A stretch of 64,000 bases of DNA, taken from the NCBI RefSeq assembly GCF_038502225.1, contig NC_091369.1, positions 485,001 through 549,000 of the forward strand, read 5' to 3'. A model generated the notes under the pieces. The model was not told the DNA's origin. It did not search any database and saw only the letters and a program-made list of their open reading frames with translations. A program made the translations under genes and the position numbers. Positions within the stretch are counted from its first letter, which is position 1. Every line of letters starts with the position of its first letter. The stretch is from Cherax quadricarinatus (Eukaryota; Arthropoda; Malacostraca; Decapoda; Parastacidae). Below, piece after piece: positions 10,399 through 20,863 of this stretch.

Positions 10399-11343
10399 TC
10401 TTGTTTCGTCAAAATGATTCAAACCGTTCTTGTGTCGTCAAAATGATTCAAACCGTTCTTATGTCGTCAAAATGATTCAAACCGTTCTTATGTCGTCAAA
10501 ATGATTCAAACCGTTCTTATGTCGTCAAAATGATTCAAACCGTTCTTGTTTCGTCAAAATGATTCAAACCGTTCTTGTTTCGTCAAAATGATTCAAACCG
10601 TTCTTGTGTCGTCAAAATGATTCAAACCGTTCTTGTTTCGTCAAAATGATTCAAACCGTTCTTGTGTCGTCAAAATGATTCAAACCGTTCTTATGTCGTC
10701 AAAATGATTCAAACCGTTCTTGTTTCGTCAAAATGATTCAAACCGTTCTTGTGTCGTCAAAATGATTCAAACCGTTCTTGTGTCGTCAAAATGATTCAAA
10801 CCGTTCTTGTTTCGTCAAAATGATTCAAACCGTTCTTGTGTCGTCAAAATGATTCAAACCGTTCTTGTTTCGTCAAAATGATTCAAACCGTTCTTGTGTC
10901 GTCAAAATGATTCAAACCGTTCTTGTGTCGTCAAAATGATTCAAACCGTTCTTGTGTCGTCAAAATGATTCAAACCGTTCTTGTGTCGTCAAAATGATTC
11001 AAACCGTTCTTGTGTCGTCAAAATGATTCCAACCGTTCTTGTGTCGTCAAAATGATTCAAACCGTTCTTGTGTCGTCAAAATGATTCAAACCGTTCTTGT
11101 GTCGTCAAAATGATTCCAACCGTTCTTGTGTCGTCAAAATGATTCAAACCGTTCTTGTGTCGTCAAAATGATTCAAACCGTTCTGTGTCGTCAAAATGAT
11201 TCCAACCGTTCTTGTGTCGTCAAAATGATTCAAACCGTTCTTGTGTCGTCAAAATGATTCAAACCGTTCTTGTGTCGTCAAAATGATTCAAACCGTTCTT
11301 GTGTCGTCAAAATGATTCCAACCGTTCTTGTGTCGTCAAAATA
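10399..11343. repeat. 29-bp minisatellite, right part of the split array
   Basis: About 32 units of aaaatgattcaaaccgttct + tgtgtcgtc. Units with gtttcg and atgtcg variants lie mostly in the left half, and units with attcc variants cluster in the right half, showing local homogenisation. From 11,344 to 11,568 there is AT-rich unique sequence with no gene seen. Confidence 0.95.
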
Positions 11344-11568
11344 TGTAACAATGTAACGTTATACCACATTTTTCTTATTTTTTTAACATTTCAAATATTT
11401 AAAAAAAAATCATATGAAAAGTAGTATAAAATCTGATAGATTATGTGTTTTAACTCTAAAATAATGGATTTTTAAATCATTGAAAAAAAAAATGAATGTT
11501 TGTTACTGGAAATAAAATATAATTAGGCTTTACTTTTTCCTGTCAAGTGCAACTGTAACAGCAGTTGT

Positions 11569-11812
11569 TTACCTGGAGAGAGTTCCGGGGGTCAACGCCC
11601 CCGCTGCCCGGTCTGTGACCAGGCCTCCTTAGGTCAGTGTCCCAGGATGCGACCCACACCAGTCGACTAACACCCAGGTACCCATTTTACTGATGGGGAA
11701 CATAGACAACAGGTGGAAAGAAACACGTCCAATGTTTCTACTCTGGCTGGGAATCGAACCCAGGCCCTCACCGTGTGAAGCGAGAGCGTTAACCACCAGG
11801 CCACCAGAGTAG
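11569..11812 (-). mobile_element. tRNA-derived SINE, near full length
   Basis: On the minus strand the head reads CTGGTGGCCTGGTGGTTAAC, then a GCTCTCGC block and GGGTTCGATTCCCAGCC. This is a good Pol III A box (TGGCCTGGTGGTTAACGC) and B box (GGTTCGATTCC) in tRNA spacing. It is followed by a central core (GTAAAATGGGTACCTGGGTG, GGGTCGCATCCTGGGACA) and a 3' part (GACCGGGC, GGGGGCGTTGACCCCCGG, AACTCTCTCCAGGTAAA). Copies occur at 35,528 (plus) and 50,368 (minus). The 3' part matches the end of the LINE at 55,371-56,297, its likely partner. Confidence 0.92.
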
Positions 11813-11925
11813 TTAAAACTGTGATCATTTATTTTGTCTTGGTTGGTTAATGGGGTTAAATCCTATCGACTACATTATGTATACCAGCATAAATAAGGGG
11901 GATTACCAATAGACCCCTGGTTGTC

Positions 11926-12112
11926 TTCAGGAATTCGCTGGAGAAGCACTTCAAGTCAGTACCAAACCAGCCGGGTTGTGGTTTTTACGTCGGTTTGCTT
12001 TCGGCCAGTAGAAACAGTCTGGTTGATCAGGCTCTTCTCCACCACGAGGCCTGGTCACAGACCGGGTCCCGGGGGCGTTGACCCCAGAAACCCTCTCCAG
12101 GTATACTGTAGG
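11926..12112 (+). mobile_element. LINE 3' end fragment
   Basis: Plus-strand remnant similar to the tail of the 55.4-56.3 kb LINE (…CQPGCG…, SLVDQAL-like block), ending CCCGGGGGCGTTGACCCC and CTCTCCAGGTA. It is heavily 5' truncated and coding-dead. Confidence 0.7.
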
Positions 12113-12204
12113 TATGGTTGTATGGTGATGGTTTCACTGCCCCACAAGAATATTTTAATAATTAAAATAACGACTAGTCAATTCTCAGAATAGATACACT
12201 GAGA

Positions 12205-12455
12205 CATACACTTGTGGGTGTATATGTCATCATTGTGTCTTACGTAGACATACACTTGTGGGTGTATATGTCATCATTGTGTCTTACGTAGACATACACT
12301 TGTGGGTGTATATGTCATCATTGTGTCTTACGTAGACATACACTTGTGGGTGTATATGTCATCATTGTGTCTTACGTAGACATACACTTGTGGGTGTATA
12401 TGTCATCATTGTGTCTTACGTAGACATACACTCCTGGGTGTATATATTTTGTATG
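12205..12455. repeat. 44-bp minisatellite
   Basis: Nearly identical 44-bp units starting cttgtgggtgtatatgtcat at 12,211, 12,255, 12,299, 12,343 and 12,387, then a diverged sixth. Low divergence suggests recent expansion. Confidence 0.93.
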
Positions 12456-12463
12456 TCTTACAA

Positions 12464-12464
12464 A

Positions 12465-12495
<31 letters not shown>
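12464..12495. repeat. (AAT)n microsatellite
   Basis: About ten AAT triplets. The following 12,496-12,940 is AT-rich unique sequence with no gene seen. Confidence 0.95.
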
Positions 12496-12940
12496 TTGCA
12501 GCAGATAATTCAAACTTGTATATCCTAGTGATAGAATTTGAAAAATATTATAAATTCTATCATTATTTTGTCATATTCGCAAAAAATTACAAATAGCGTA
12601 ATGGATAACTTTAATTTTTAAATCTTAATGATAGAATTTTAAAGAAAATTTTAAATAAGTATATTATTATGTATTGTTAAGTACAAAAAAATATGAAGAG
12701 TGTAATTGATAAGTGAAAGTTTTAAATATTAGTGATAATGGGAGGTCAAGTATCACCTCTGATGGACGGGTTTCATTACTCACTCTTAAAAAACACCTGT
12801 GTATTAAATTATGCATTGTAACTAACCAGTGTGTTGTGATGTTTGTATGTTGTATGTGGTGGGCTCAGGTGGCGTTCCTGAGGAGGGTACTACGCTAAAC
12901 CAGCAGGGGTCATACACCCTCTGGGAACTCATCTTTTTGT

Positions 12941-13070
12941 GAAAGGTTTTACTTCGCTTAGCTGAGTTTATATTTTTATTTACAGGGTAAGGGATCTTAC
13001 CAATCTCAGCTCATTTAAAAGTTTTCTCAGTATTATCTTTATTAAATCTGTATTGTTATCTAAAGTACAG
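12941..13070 (-). mobile_element. Possible decayed LINE 3' end
   Basis: Contains acagggtaagggatct, atctcagctcatttaaaag and ttttattg-like segments in the same order as the 3' ends at 2,610-2,700 and 53,470-53,610. Similarity is partial, so this is a tentative call. Confidence 0.35.
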
Positions 13071-13075
13071 ATTAA

Positions 13076-13386
13076 GACACTTGTGCAACATTTGGAAATC
13101 TTTATTGAAGAAACGTCTCGCTAGCTAGTGGCTTCTTCAGTCCAATATAGAGAAGAATGGTGGATGATGAAGGGGAGTTTGAGGTAATCAGTTACTCAGC
13201 CTGAAGTCAGTGTATTCAGTCAGTCTTGAGATTGATGCACTTAACACATCAACTCCAGGCTGAGGGACTGATTACCTCAAACTCCTCATCTTCCACCATT
13301 CTTCTCTATATTGGACTGAAGAAGCCACCGTGTGGCGAAACGTTTCCGTAATAAAGCTTCGCAGATGTTGCACAAACGTCTCACTC
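13076..13386. mobile_element. Foldback element with hammerhead-like motifs in both arms
   Basis: The left arm (13,080-13,165) and right arm (13,285-13,380) are inverted copies sharing accattcttctctatattgg, the hammerhead-like block and the ttgcaca/acgtctc ends. The middle carries the family motifs gactgattacctcaaactcc and aggctgaggg. The left-arm motif is decayed (GAGA instead of GAAA); the right-arm motif is intact. No protein is encoded. It is the best-preserved two-armed copy near the left of the window. Confidence 0.8.
13309..13353 (+). ncRNA. Hammerhead ribozyme-like motif, type I topology
   Basis: Order on plus strand: stem I 5' strand TATT + GGA, core CTGAAGA (13,316-13,322; fits CUGANGA), one extra A, stem II GCCAC-CGT-GTGGC with one mismatch, GAAA (13,337-13,340), the CG/U minimal stem III with cleavage triplet GUU (13,342-13,344), then stem I 3' strand TCC, a 2-nt bulge GT, and AATA. 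Stem I pairs 3 + 4 bp around the bulge. The extra A after A9 is known in at least one natural hammerhead (a chrysanthemum viroid). Activity is not shown here. Confidence 0.7.
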
Positions 13387-13865
13387 TTCAACTTCTTGGT
13401 TTTTAAACCATTTACATCATGTTGATATGTTGTTTAAAAATGTTCCAGCATCGAGGTATTCTGACTTGCTACTAACGAACGGCAGATCGAGCCCCATAAT
13501 TCCATGTGCTGAATGACCCACATGGGTTTAGTGCTTCACGTAATAAACTCACTGGTCTGAGTTGGGAGGATTCTGTATGATCTATGTCAGATTCTCACAT
13601 ACTCTCAGGCGTGTGTGTGTTGTCCTACTGAGTGTGATGCCTTGACCCCCTAGCCCATCTCTGAATGATTCGACCCCTTGCCCATCCTGCCATCGCCCAA
13701 GGTGGGTGATGGGGAAGGGAGGGTACTGGTTTTTACGTGCGGCTCTCTGCCCACTTTTACTGGACGAGCTAAATGTCAGGGAGGGCAGAGGAACGCCCCT
13801 CACCACCCTCCCTCACTCTCACGGAATACCTGCCCAAGGTGGACTACATGTCTCTCCCCCTCCCC
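13387..13865. other. No gene recognised
   Basis: Unique-looking sequence. A segment at about 13,485-13,545 (cacatgggtttagtgcttc) resembles the short repeat found at 25,985 and 45,390. Otherwise nothing can be supported. Confidence 0.5.
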
Positions 13866-14201
<336 letters not shown>

Positions 14202-14209
14202 AAGAGTTA

Positions 14210-14345
14210 ACTATCTCATTTACAAACATTCCTTAGCATTATCTTTATTAATATTTTTATTAATTTTTATTGTTATAAAAGATACAAGAAGAGCGTGAGG
14301 TGGGAACTGCTGCGGTCACACAGCTGCTCTCTGGACTTGATGTTA
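14210..14345 (-). mobile_element. Possible LINE 3' end remnant
   Basis: The series atctcatttacaaacattcc, tttattgttataaaagatac and a short unique stretch parallels the 3' ends at 2,660-2,740 and 53,560-53,640. It is probably a decayed copy of that family. Confidence 0.4.
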
Positions 14346-14349
14346 TTAA

Positions 14350-16235
14350 TGTTGCTATTCTGTACAGTCATGTTCAAGACTCTTACGTTGTGCAGTCATG
14401 TTCCAGACTTGTACGCTCTACAGTCATGTTCCAGACTTGTACGCTCTACAGTCATGTTCCAGACTTGTACGCTGTACAGTCATGTTCCAGACTTATACGC
14501 TCTACAGTCATGTTCCAGACTTGTAAGCTCTACAGTCATGTTCCCGACTCTTACGTTGTGCAGTCATGTTCCAGACTTGTACGCTCTACAGTCATGTTCC
14601 AGACTTGTAAGCTCTACAGTCATGTTCCAGACTTGTACGCTGTACAGTCATGTTCCAGACTTATACGCTCTACAGTCATGTTCCAGACTTGTAAGCTCTA
14701 CAGTCATGTTCCCGACTCTTACGTTGTGCAGTCATGTTCCAGACTTGTACGCTCTACAGTCATGTTCCAGACTTGTACGCTCTACAGTCATGTTCCAGAC
14801 TTGTAAGCTCTACAGTCATGTTCCCGACTCTTACGTTGTGCAGTCATGTTCCAGACTTGTACGCTCTACAGTCATGTTCCAGACTTGTAAGCTCTACAGT
14901 CATGTTCCAGACTCTTACGTTGTGCAGTCATGTTCCAGACTTGTACGCTCTACAGTCATGTCCCAGACTTGTAAGCTCTACAGTCATGTTCCAGACTTGT
15001 ACGCTCTACAGTCATGTTCCAGACTTGTAAGCTCTACAGTCATGTTCCAGACTTGTACGCTCTACAGTCATGTTCCAGACTTGTACGCTCTACAGTCATG
15101 TTCCAGACTTGTACGCTCTACAGTTATATTCCAGACTTGTACGCTGTACAGTCATGTTCCAGACTTGTACGCTCTACAGTCATGTTCCAGACTTGTACGC
15201 TCTACAGTCATGTTCCCGACTCTTACGTTGTGCAGTCATGTTCCAGACTTGTACGCTATACAGTCATGTTCCAGACTCTTATGCTGCACAGTCATGTTCC
15301 AGACTCTTATACTATACGGTCATGTTCCAGACTCTTATGCTGTACAGTCATGTTCCAGACTCTTATGCTGTACAGTCATGTTCCAGACTCTTATGCTATA
15401 CAGTCATGTTCCAGACTCTTATGCTGTACAGTCATGTTCCAGACTCTTATGCTATACAGTCATGTTCCAGACTCTTATGCTGTACAGTCATGTTCCAGAC
15501 TCTTATACTGTACAGTCATGTTCCAGATTCTTATGCTGTACAGTCATGTTCCAGACTCTTATACTGTACAGTCATGTTCCAGATTCTTATGCTGTACAGT
15601 CATGTTCCAGACTCTTATACTGTACAGTCATGTTCCAGATTCTTATGCTGTACAGTCATGTTCCAGACTCTTATACTGTACAGTCATGTTCCAGATTCTT
15701 ATACTGTACAGTCATGCTCCAGACTCTTATACTGTACAGTCATGTTCCAGACTCTTATACTGTACAGTCATGTTCCAGACTCTTATACTGTACAGTCATG
15801 TTCCAGATTCTTATGCTGTACAGTCATGTTCCAGACTCGTATGCTGTACAGTCATGTTCCAGACTCGTATGCTGTACGGTCATGTTCCAGACTCGTATGC
15901 TGTACAGTCATGTTCCAGACTCGTATGCTGTACAGTCATGTTCCAGACTCGTATGCTGTACAGTCATGTTCCAGACTCGTATGCTGTACAGTCATGTTCC
16001 AGATTCTTATGCTGTACAGTCATGTTCCAGACTCGTATGCTGTACAGTCATGTTCCAGACTCGTATACTGTACAGTCATGTTCCAGACTCGTATGCTGTA
16101 CAGTCATGTTCCAGACTCGTATGCTGTACAGTCATGTTCCAGACTCGTATACTGTACAGTCATGTTCCAGACTCGTATGCTGTACAGTCATGTTCCAGAC
16201 TCGTATGCTGTACAGTCATGTTTCAGACTCAAATC
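14350..16235. repeat. 28-bp minisatellite with ordered variant blocks
   Basis: About 67 units of cagtcatgttccagacttgt + acgctcta. In the left half units alternate among acgctcta, aagctcta and a ccgactcttacgttgtg type in a repeating order. From about 15,260 the dominant unit becomes actcttatgctgta, and from about 15,835 actcgtatgctgta. Because 28 is not a multiple of three and the unit has no stop on the plus strand, all three plus frames stay open (up to 655 codons). I read this as an artefact, not a gene. Confidence 0.95.
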
Positions 16236-16261
16236 AATTTAAGAATTAATGATCGCAGATA

Positions 16262-16480
16262 AAGTGATGCTCAGGAGCAGGATACAGCCAGAGTGTAGTT
16301 GCTATTTGGTGCCCGTCTTGTGGTTTAGAAGCTGTCTTCACACTGTCCCCGATGTAAAGCTTGGTAACATTGGCTTGGTACATAACAGTAAGGCCACCCA
16401 CATCTCTCCGGTATTGAAGGCTCTATCAAAATAACGAAGACAGCCAGGGCAGGTCCAGGCGAGAGATAAGTCGCTATGCA
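16262..16480 (-). mobile_element. Non-LTR RT fragment
   Basis: Matches the minus-strand RT fragment at 53,760-53,970 over the segments gggatacagccagagtg-like, cccgtcttgtgg, acataacagtaaggccaccc and gtccaggcgagagat. Frames are broken, so it is a dead copy. From 16,481 to 16,611 nothing is recognised. Confidence 0.7.
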
Positions 16481-16616
16481 TGGCTCTGATTTGGCCACAA
16501 ATTTTAGAAGAGACGAGATCTGTTATCTGTTAGTGGTTCTGGGGATTAGCTTCCCCACGGTCCGGTTTCAAACCAGACGTCTAGGACTGAAAGGAAATAT
16601 TACAGGATTAAGAACT

Positions 16617-16957
16617 CTTAAGAGGCACGTAAGTTCCCCCGTCTTCTAATAACATGTTCATTTTTCCACTATAATCTGTCTTGTCCATAATTACTATCAC
16701 ATTTACTTTGTTTCATAAGGTGAAGTCCAGGATCTTTCCTTAATTCATGGTATAACTTAACAAATCTTTGACGACAGTTGTGTTGTCCTCAATTGTCATC
16801 AAAGATTTGTTAAGTTATACCATGAATTAAGGAAAGATCCTGGATTTCACCTTACGAAACAGACAAAACAAATACGATAGTAATTATGAAAAAGGTAGAT
16901 TATAGTGGAAAAATGAACATGTTATTAGAAGGCGGAGGAACTTACGTGCCTCTTAAA
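16617..16957. mobile_element. Palindromic Penelope-like element fragment
   Basis: Two arms of about 160 bp form an inverted repeat around a loop at about 16,776-16,795; the outer ends read ttaagaggcacgtaagttcc and its complement. Read outward, each arm encodes a short peptide. On the minus strand of the left arm this includes VIVIMDKTDYSGKMNMLLED followed by GGTYVPLK; the right arm gives the diverged KTNTIVIMKKVDYSGKM. To me this resembles the region N-terminal to RT in Penelope-like elements (…VIMDKxDYxxKMxxLLxDxxTY…). It is a small relic with no full frame. Confidence 0.6.
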
Positions 16958-17108
16958 ACACACATGATAAAGGGTATGTGTATAGTGAATGTAGGTTGAA
17001 ATCTGTAAGAGTTACCTGTCATCTTAGGCGTTTGTGAGACTGAAATATACGATCAGCAATACTGCCAGAGTGGAGAAACATTAACAGGTTTCCATTTCAC
17101 ACTCATTT

Positions 17109-17497
17109 AACAGGACAGATTACGAAGAGTGCGCTCTTGTTTTAGCTGTGCTTCAGGGCACTGTAACATAAGCTAGGCAGCTTCTGACAGGACAGGTTAC
17201 AAAGAATATGCTCTTGTTTTAGCTGTGCTTCAGGGCACTGTAACATAAGCTAGGCAGCTTCTGACAGGACAGGTTACAAAGAATATGCTCTTGTTTTAGC
17301 TGTGCTTCAGGGCACTGTAACATAAGCTAGGCAGCTTCTGACAGGACAGGTTACAAAGAATATGCTCTTGTTTTAGCTGTGCTTCAGGGCACTGTAACGT
17401 AAGCCAGACAGCTTCTGACAGGACAGGTTACAAAGAATATGCTCTTGTTTTAGCTGTGCTTCAGGGCACTGTAACGTAAGCCAGACAGCTTCTGATA
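17109..17497. repeat. 77-bp tandem repeat, five copies
   Basis: Units begin gacaggacaggttacaaaga (for example 17,186 and 17,263) and include agctgtgcttcagggcactg. The first copy is the most diverged. From 17,498 to 18,095 there is AG-rich degenerate sequence (about 17,730-17,930) and no supported gene. Confidence 0.9.
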
Positions 17498-18095
17498 ATA
17501 GCTCCCCTGAGGTTACATCCCTGATATTTCTTCCCCACTAACAGTTATTACTTATATACAAGTCTAGCCACCAGCTGACTCGACTTGTTTTTATCCTTCT
17601 TAGATGTTAAAAGTGTCTGCACTCTGTGTATTATTATCTTTTTAGATCAAAGATATAACAGTACCCACACGTTGATGCTCGTGTACTTTACTCATCAACG
17701 TCTACGTCAGTTGATGCTCTTGTGTCTTACTCAGGGAGACAGGAGGAGAGATGTTAAGAAGATTATGGGTAGACAGGAGAGGTTAGATAGAAAAGACAGA
17801 TTTTGAAGATTGTGGTTTGACGAGAAAATATGATAGAAAAGTTGTGGATAGACAGGAAAAGAGAGGTAAGGGAGGTTGTAGCTAGACAGGAAGAGGTTAA
17901 GAGGTTTAGGTAGATAGGAAGAGATAGTTAGTAAGGTCAAGTATCCTGATCATTTTGGGTGTATTTTAAGTGCGTGGTTTTTGTCACACCGTGAGGAATA
18001 GTGCAGTGTAAACTGACTTAATATACAGACAAGAAAATCATAAAAAGTGTAAATATTGACTAATTTTTATATTTAGGAAGTGATGATTAAGAGGA

Positions 18096-18305
18096 TGGAC
18101 TGTAGTCAGTCCATCAACCTTTGTAAAGTAGTATGAAGTTGTCAGTCCCTCAGCCTGGAGAAGAGCTTAGCTGAGCTGTTGCCTCCAAGGTTGGTGGACT
18201 GATTACATCATTTTCATTTCACTGCTACACCTGCCAACTCTGTATTTGACTGAAGAAACCTGAAGATACCCAGCTCTTGCACATGTGTCTTACTCATCAA
18301 CTTTA
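18096..18305. mobile_element. Foldback-family relic, ribozyme core deleted
   Basis: Carries the family blocks cagtccctcagcctgg, ggtggactgattacatcatt, ttgactgaagaa, agatacccagctcttgcac and acatgtgtctta. The interval between the CTGAAGA core and the ATAAAGATACCC block is shortened, removing stem II and GAAA. Confidence 0.65.
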
Positions 18306-18419
18306 TACCATTTTATGCCATTGTTCAACATGTTGAGGAAGTGATGTGTTTAGGAGTTGTTGAGCACTTGTGTTGTACTTCCATGTCTCTAACATTGTTC
18401 TGTGCTCACGCCAATGTTC

Positions 18420-18612
18420 AAGACAGAAGGAATAACAAAGCTGGAAACTGTACAGAGGTTGTCTAGTGCCCTCATAGAGGCAGAAAAACATCTAGACTTC
18501 TGGGAATGCCTCGAAGCTTGCACTGTTCTCTCTGGACCGGAGAAGAGAGATATCTGATAAGATATACATGGAAAATTCTTGAGTGTTGGGTTCCTAACCT
18601 GCAGAGAGAGAC
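18420..18612 (+). mobile_element. Frameshifted LINE RT remnant
   Basis: In one frame the plus strand gives LDFWECLEA and in the next RYLIRYTWKILECWVPNLQ, matching the LNYWERLEAL…RYIIIYTWKILEGMVPNL segment of the LINE at 55.4-56.2 kb. A frameshift and flanking decay show it is dead. Confidence 0.65.
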
Positions 18613-18904
18613 AGACACAGAGAATGACAGAATGGGAATGAATGAGAATATTTCTTAAGTCCGAATAAATAGTAGATGTTAAAAATGTTTAAGTTAAGGT
18701 GAAGTAGGGCAAGTGAGAATTGAGGACGTCCTATATACTCTTCCTTCAATGGTCCTCTTGTTCACCCCGTCAACCTTCTACTCTTGCCACTGTTGTCACG
18801 GTGCATGCTGCAGGCGATGACTGGAGCCACGGTAAACACCCCACCATTGATGGTTGTCATGGTGCAGCATTCAGTACGATGACTCTTAGCTCTAGAGTTA
18901 AAGT

Positions 18905-18995
18905 TGTAACTGATGAAGCCACTGTGTGGGCGAAACGTTTCCACAATAAAGATACCCAAGTGTTGCACATGTGTCTAGTTTATCAACTTATCGGT
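18905..18995 (+). mobile_element. Half foldback element with CTGATGA hammerhead core
   Basis: CTGATGA (18,911-18,917), an extra A, stem II GCCAC-TGT-GTGGGC with one bulged G, GAAA (18,933-18,936), CGTT, then TCC and AATA, followed by the family tail aagatacccaagtgttgcac and atgtgtctagtttatcaac. The expected stem I 5' strand (TATT-GGA) is not present upstream, so the motif is incomplete here. Confidence 0.6.
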
Positions 18996-19067
18996 TCTCT
19001 GACCTATTTATCTGCATTACACTCAAAACAGAAACTACAAAAGTTCAATGATAATCATAACCATAAT

Positions 19068-19205
19068 TTTTAAAGGGGTGGGTCTGGAAGCCAGCGGAAG
19101 GCCTCGGCCAGTTGACCAAAAGCTCCAGCTGTGGGTCATCATATGACTAAGAGTCACGTCAGGAAACACTTGTACTGTTTCCTGACAAACCTTAACAAAC
19201 CTACG
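19068..19205 (+). repeat. Hairpin-rich interspersed repeat, copy 1
   Basis: A block of about 135 bp starting ttttaaaggggtggg and containing ggaaggcctcgg, tgaccaaaagctcc, gggtcatcatatgac and caggaaacacttgtactg. Near-identical copies are at 28,790 and 43,245, with a decayed copy near 20,107. It is not assigned to a known family. Confidence 0.8.
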
Positions 19206-19274
19206 GAACTTCATTCGCGGACGGAGTGAGACATGATAGCAAGTCTGCCTTCACTCGTATCAGTAAATCGGCAG

Positions 19275-19413
19275 TAGAGATGTATCGGATGTGAAAATTT
19301 AGATATCCGCGGATGCGGATGCATATGCAGATGTCTATTTACAGTAAAATGTGGATGCGGAAGTAAGAAATTGTGCGGATGACCCGCGGATGCGGATATC
19401 CGATACATCTCTA
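19275..19413. mobile_element. hAT-type MITE
   Basis: A 139-bp element with terminal inverted repeats TAGAGATGTATCGGAT / ATCCGATACATCTCTA. The ends fit the hAT terminal consensus YARNG. Flanking octamers atcggcag (19,267-19,274) and ctcggtag (19,414-19,421) match at six of eight positions, as expected for a decayed 8-bp target duplication. The interior is rich in ccgcggatgcggat. No transposase is encoded. Confidence 0.7.
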
Positions 19414-19424
19414 CTCGGTAGTAA

Positions 19425-19645
19425 CAAGTAAGATAAATGGTATAAAATACACAAATACAGTGTAATGAGATCCTGTATTGATGCAGCATTTCGCCCAAGC
19501 AGTGTTTTTTTCAAGTCACCAACAGTTTCATCCAGGTTTTTGTTTGTGACTTGAAAAAGAACATTTTGAGAGAAACGTTGCCAATAATGGATCTCATTGT
19601 ACCAACATTTCTGTCTCTCATTCCAACGTAAAGTTTTTACTGAGT
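19425..19645. mobile_element. Decayed foldback element, subfamily with U3/A8 core
   Basis: Starts at the family end aaatggtataaaatac. Arms contain inverted versions of gtgacttgaaaaa and gagaaacgttg / ggatctcattg. The core reads TTGAAAA in both arms. Stems are degraded. Confidence 0.5.
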
Positions 19646-19984
19646 TTCGCATTCAAACATACAGTGGTCTTGAGTGCTCATAGATTATTATGAACGCATA
19701 AAACGTACTTCATGTGAGTTTAACATAGATATTACGGACGCAAAAAATGTACTAGTCACTGGAGAGAGAACTTTAGATAGCTATAAAAGTAGGTTATACG
19801 GGTACATGATTGGGTACGAATTGAACCTGCCTAGCATATTCCAGTCGGCCTAAATATGCACCTGAGTGTTGGAAGTAAACATATCTTGTGAATGACCGGA
19901 AAGATGGACCGGAGGGGGGCTTGAATCGTGGTCCTGGGATACACAAGTCATATCTTACGTTTATCAGGAAAAATGAAGCACTTT

Positions 19985-20065
19985 CTCTTGTCAGTGCCTG
20001 ATCAGCCAGGTTGTTATGTTCATGCTGGCCTGCGGGCAGCTGCCACAAACAGTCTGATTGACCAG
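19985..20065 (+). mobile_element. Short LINE 3' end fragment
   Basis: Contains gcctgatcagccaggttgt and gtctgattgaccagg, characteristic of the C-terminal-coding tail of the LINE family at 55.4 kb. The surrounding 19,646-20,100 shows no gene. Confidence 0.45.
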
Positions 20066-20205
20066 GTAGCTAACAGAAAATAAGGTTTTGCGTGGTTGAT
20101 CAGTAAGTCAAAAAAGTTCTCAGTGGAATGACCAAAGTCCCTCGGGGGTCATGTGACTTAACACTCGTGTCAGGAGACATTGTCTTAGTTCTCCTCGCAA
20201 ACAAA

Positions 20206-20540
20206 ATACCACTGTCAACACCACTGTCAACACCACTGTCGTCACCACTGTCAACACCACTCAGCACCACTGTCAATTCCACTGTCAACACCACTGTCGT
20301 CACCACTGTCAACACTGTCGTCACCACTGTCAACACTGTCATCACCACTGTCAACACCACTGTCAACACTGTCGTCACCACTGTCAACACCACTGTCAAC
20401 ACTGTCGTCACCACTGTCAACACCACTGTCAACACTGTCGTCACCATTGTCAACACCACTGTCATCACCACTGTTGTCACCACTGTTAACACTGTCGTCA
20501 CCACTGTCAACACCACTGTCAGCACAACTGTCAACACCAC
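20206..20540. repeat. 12-bp-unit minisatellite, left part of split array
   Basis: Units of ctgtcaacacca, ctgtcgtcacca and 9-bp short forms. The array stops at 20,540 where a terminal repeat begins and resumes at 22,700-22,750, so it was interrupted by the element between. Confidence 0.9.
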
Positions 20541-20863
20541 TGTTATAAAAGGATTTGTTTGGTAGTATGGTAGCGGGGTTCAAATGATACGTGTCTTCGG
20601 AGGCTTCTTACTTTATTGTTAAGTCGTGGTGGGTACACAGGCTTGCGTGTTGTGCCCATGGCCCGGGAGGGCCATCCCACGAGAGAGCTACTAGTACTTG
20701 TGTCTTGCTGCTAGGCCGCTGTGTGAGAGCGTGGCAAGGCCAGGCAGGCTGAAGTGGCCACTGAGAGGCCTGGCTACAGAGGGCAACACTTGAGTGGCGC
20801 GAAATATGAACTAAGCTGGCAGACAGCATGGGCTGTCTGTGCAGACAGTACAGGCTGTCTACA
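20541..20863. repeat. Left terminal direct repeat
   Basis: Begins ttataaaaggatttgtttgg and ends ggctgtctaca. It differs from the right copy by a handful of substitutions and lacks a 4-bp gtga present in the other (around 22,560). Confidence 0.85.

Noticed and set aside
10399..11343. Regular 29-bp repeats resembling a CRISPR array
   Set aside because: Units are directly tandem with no spacers and the context is eukaryotic. It is a minisatellite.
14295..16262. 655-codon and parallel 390-411-codon frames
   Set aside because: All three plus frames are open because the 28-bp unit has no stop codon. Repeat artefact.
18720..19073. 117-codon plus-strand frame
   Set aside because: Runs across the foldback element with its hammerhead core and into flanking repeat. 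No coding evidence.
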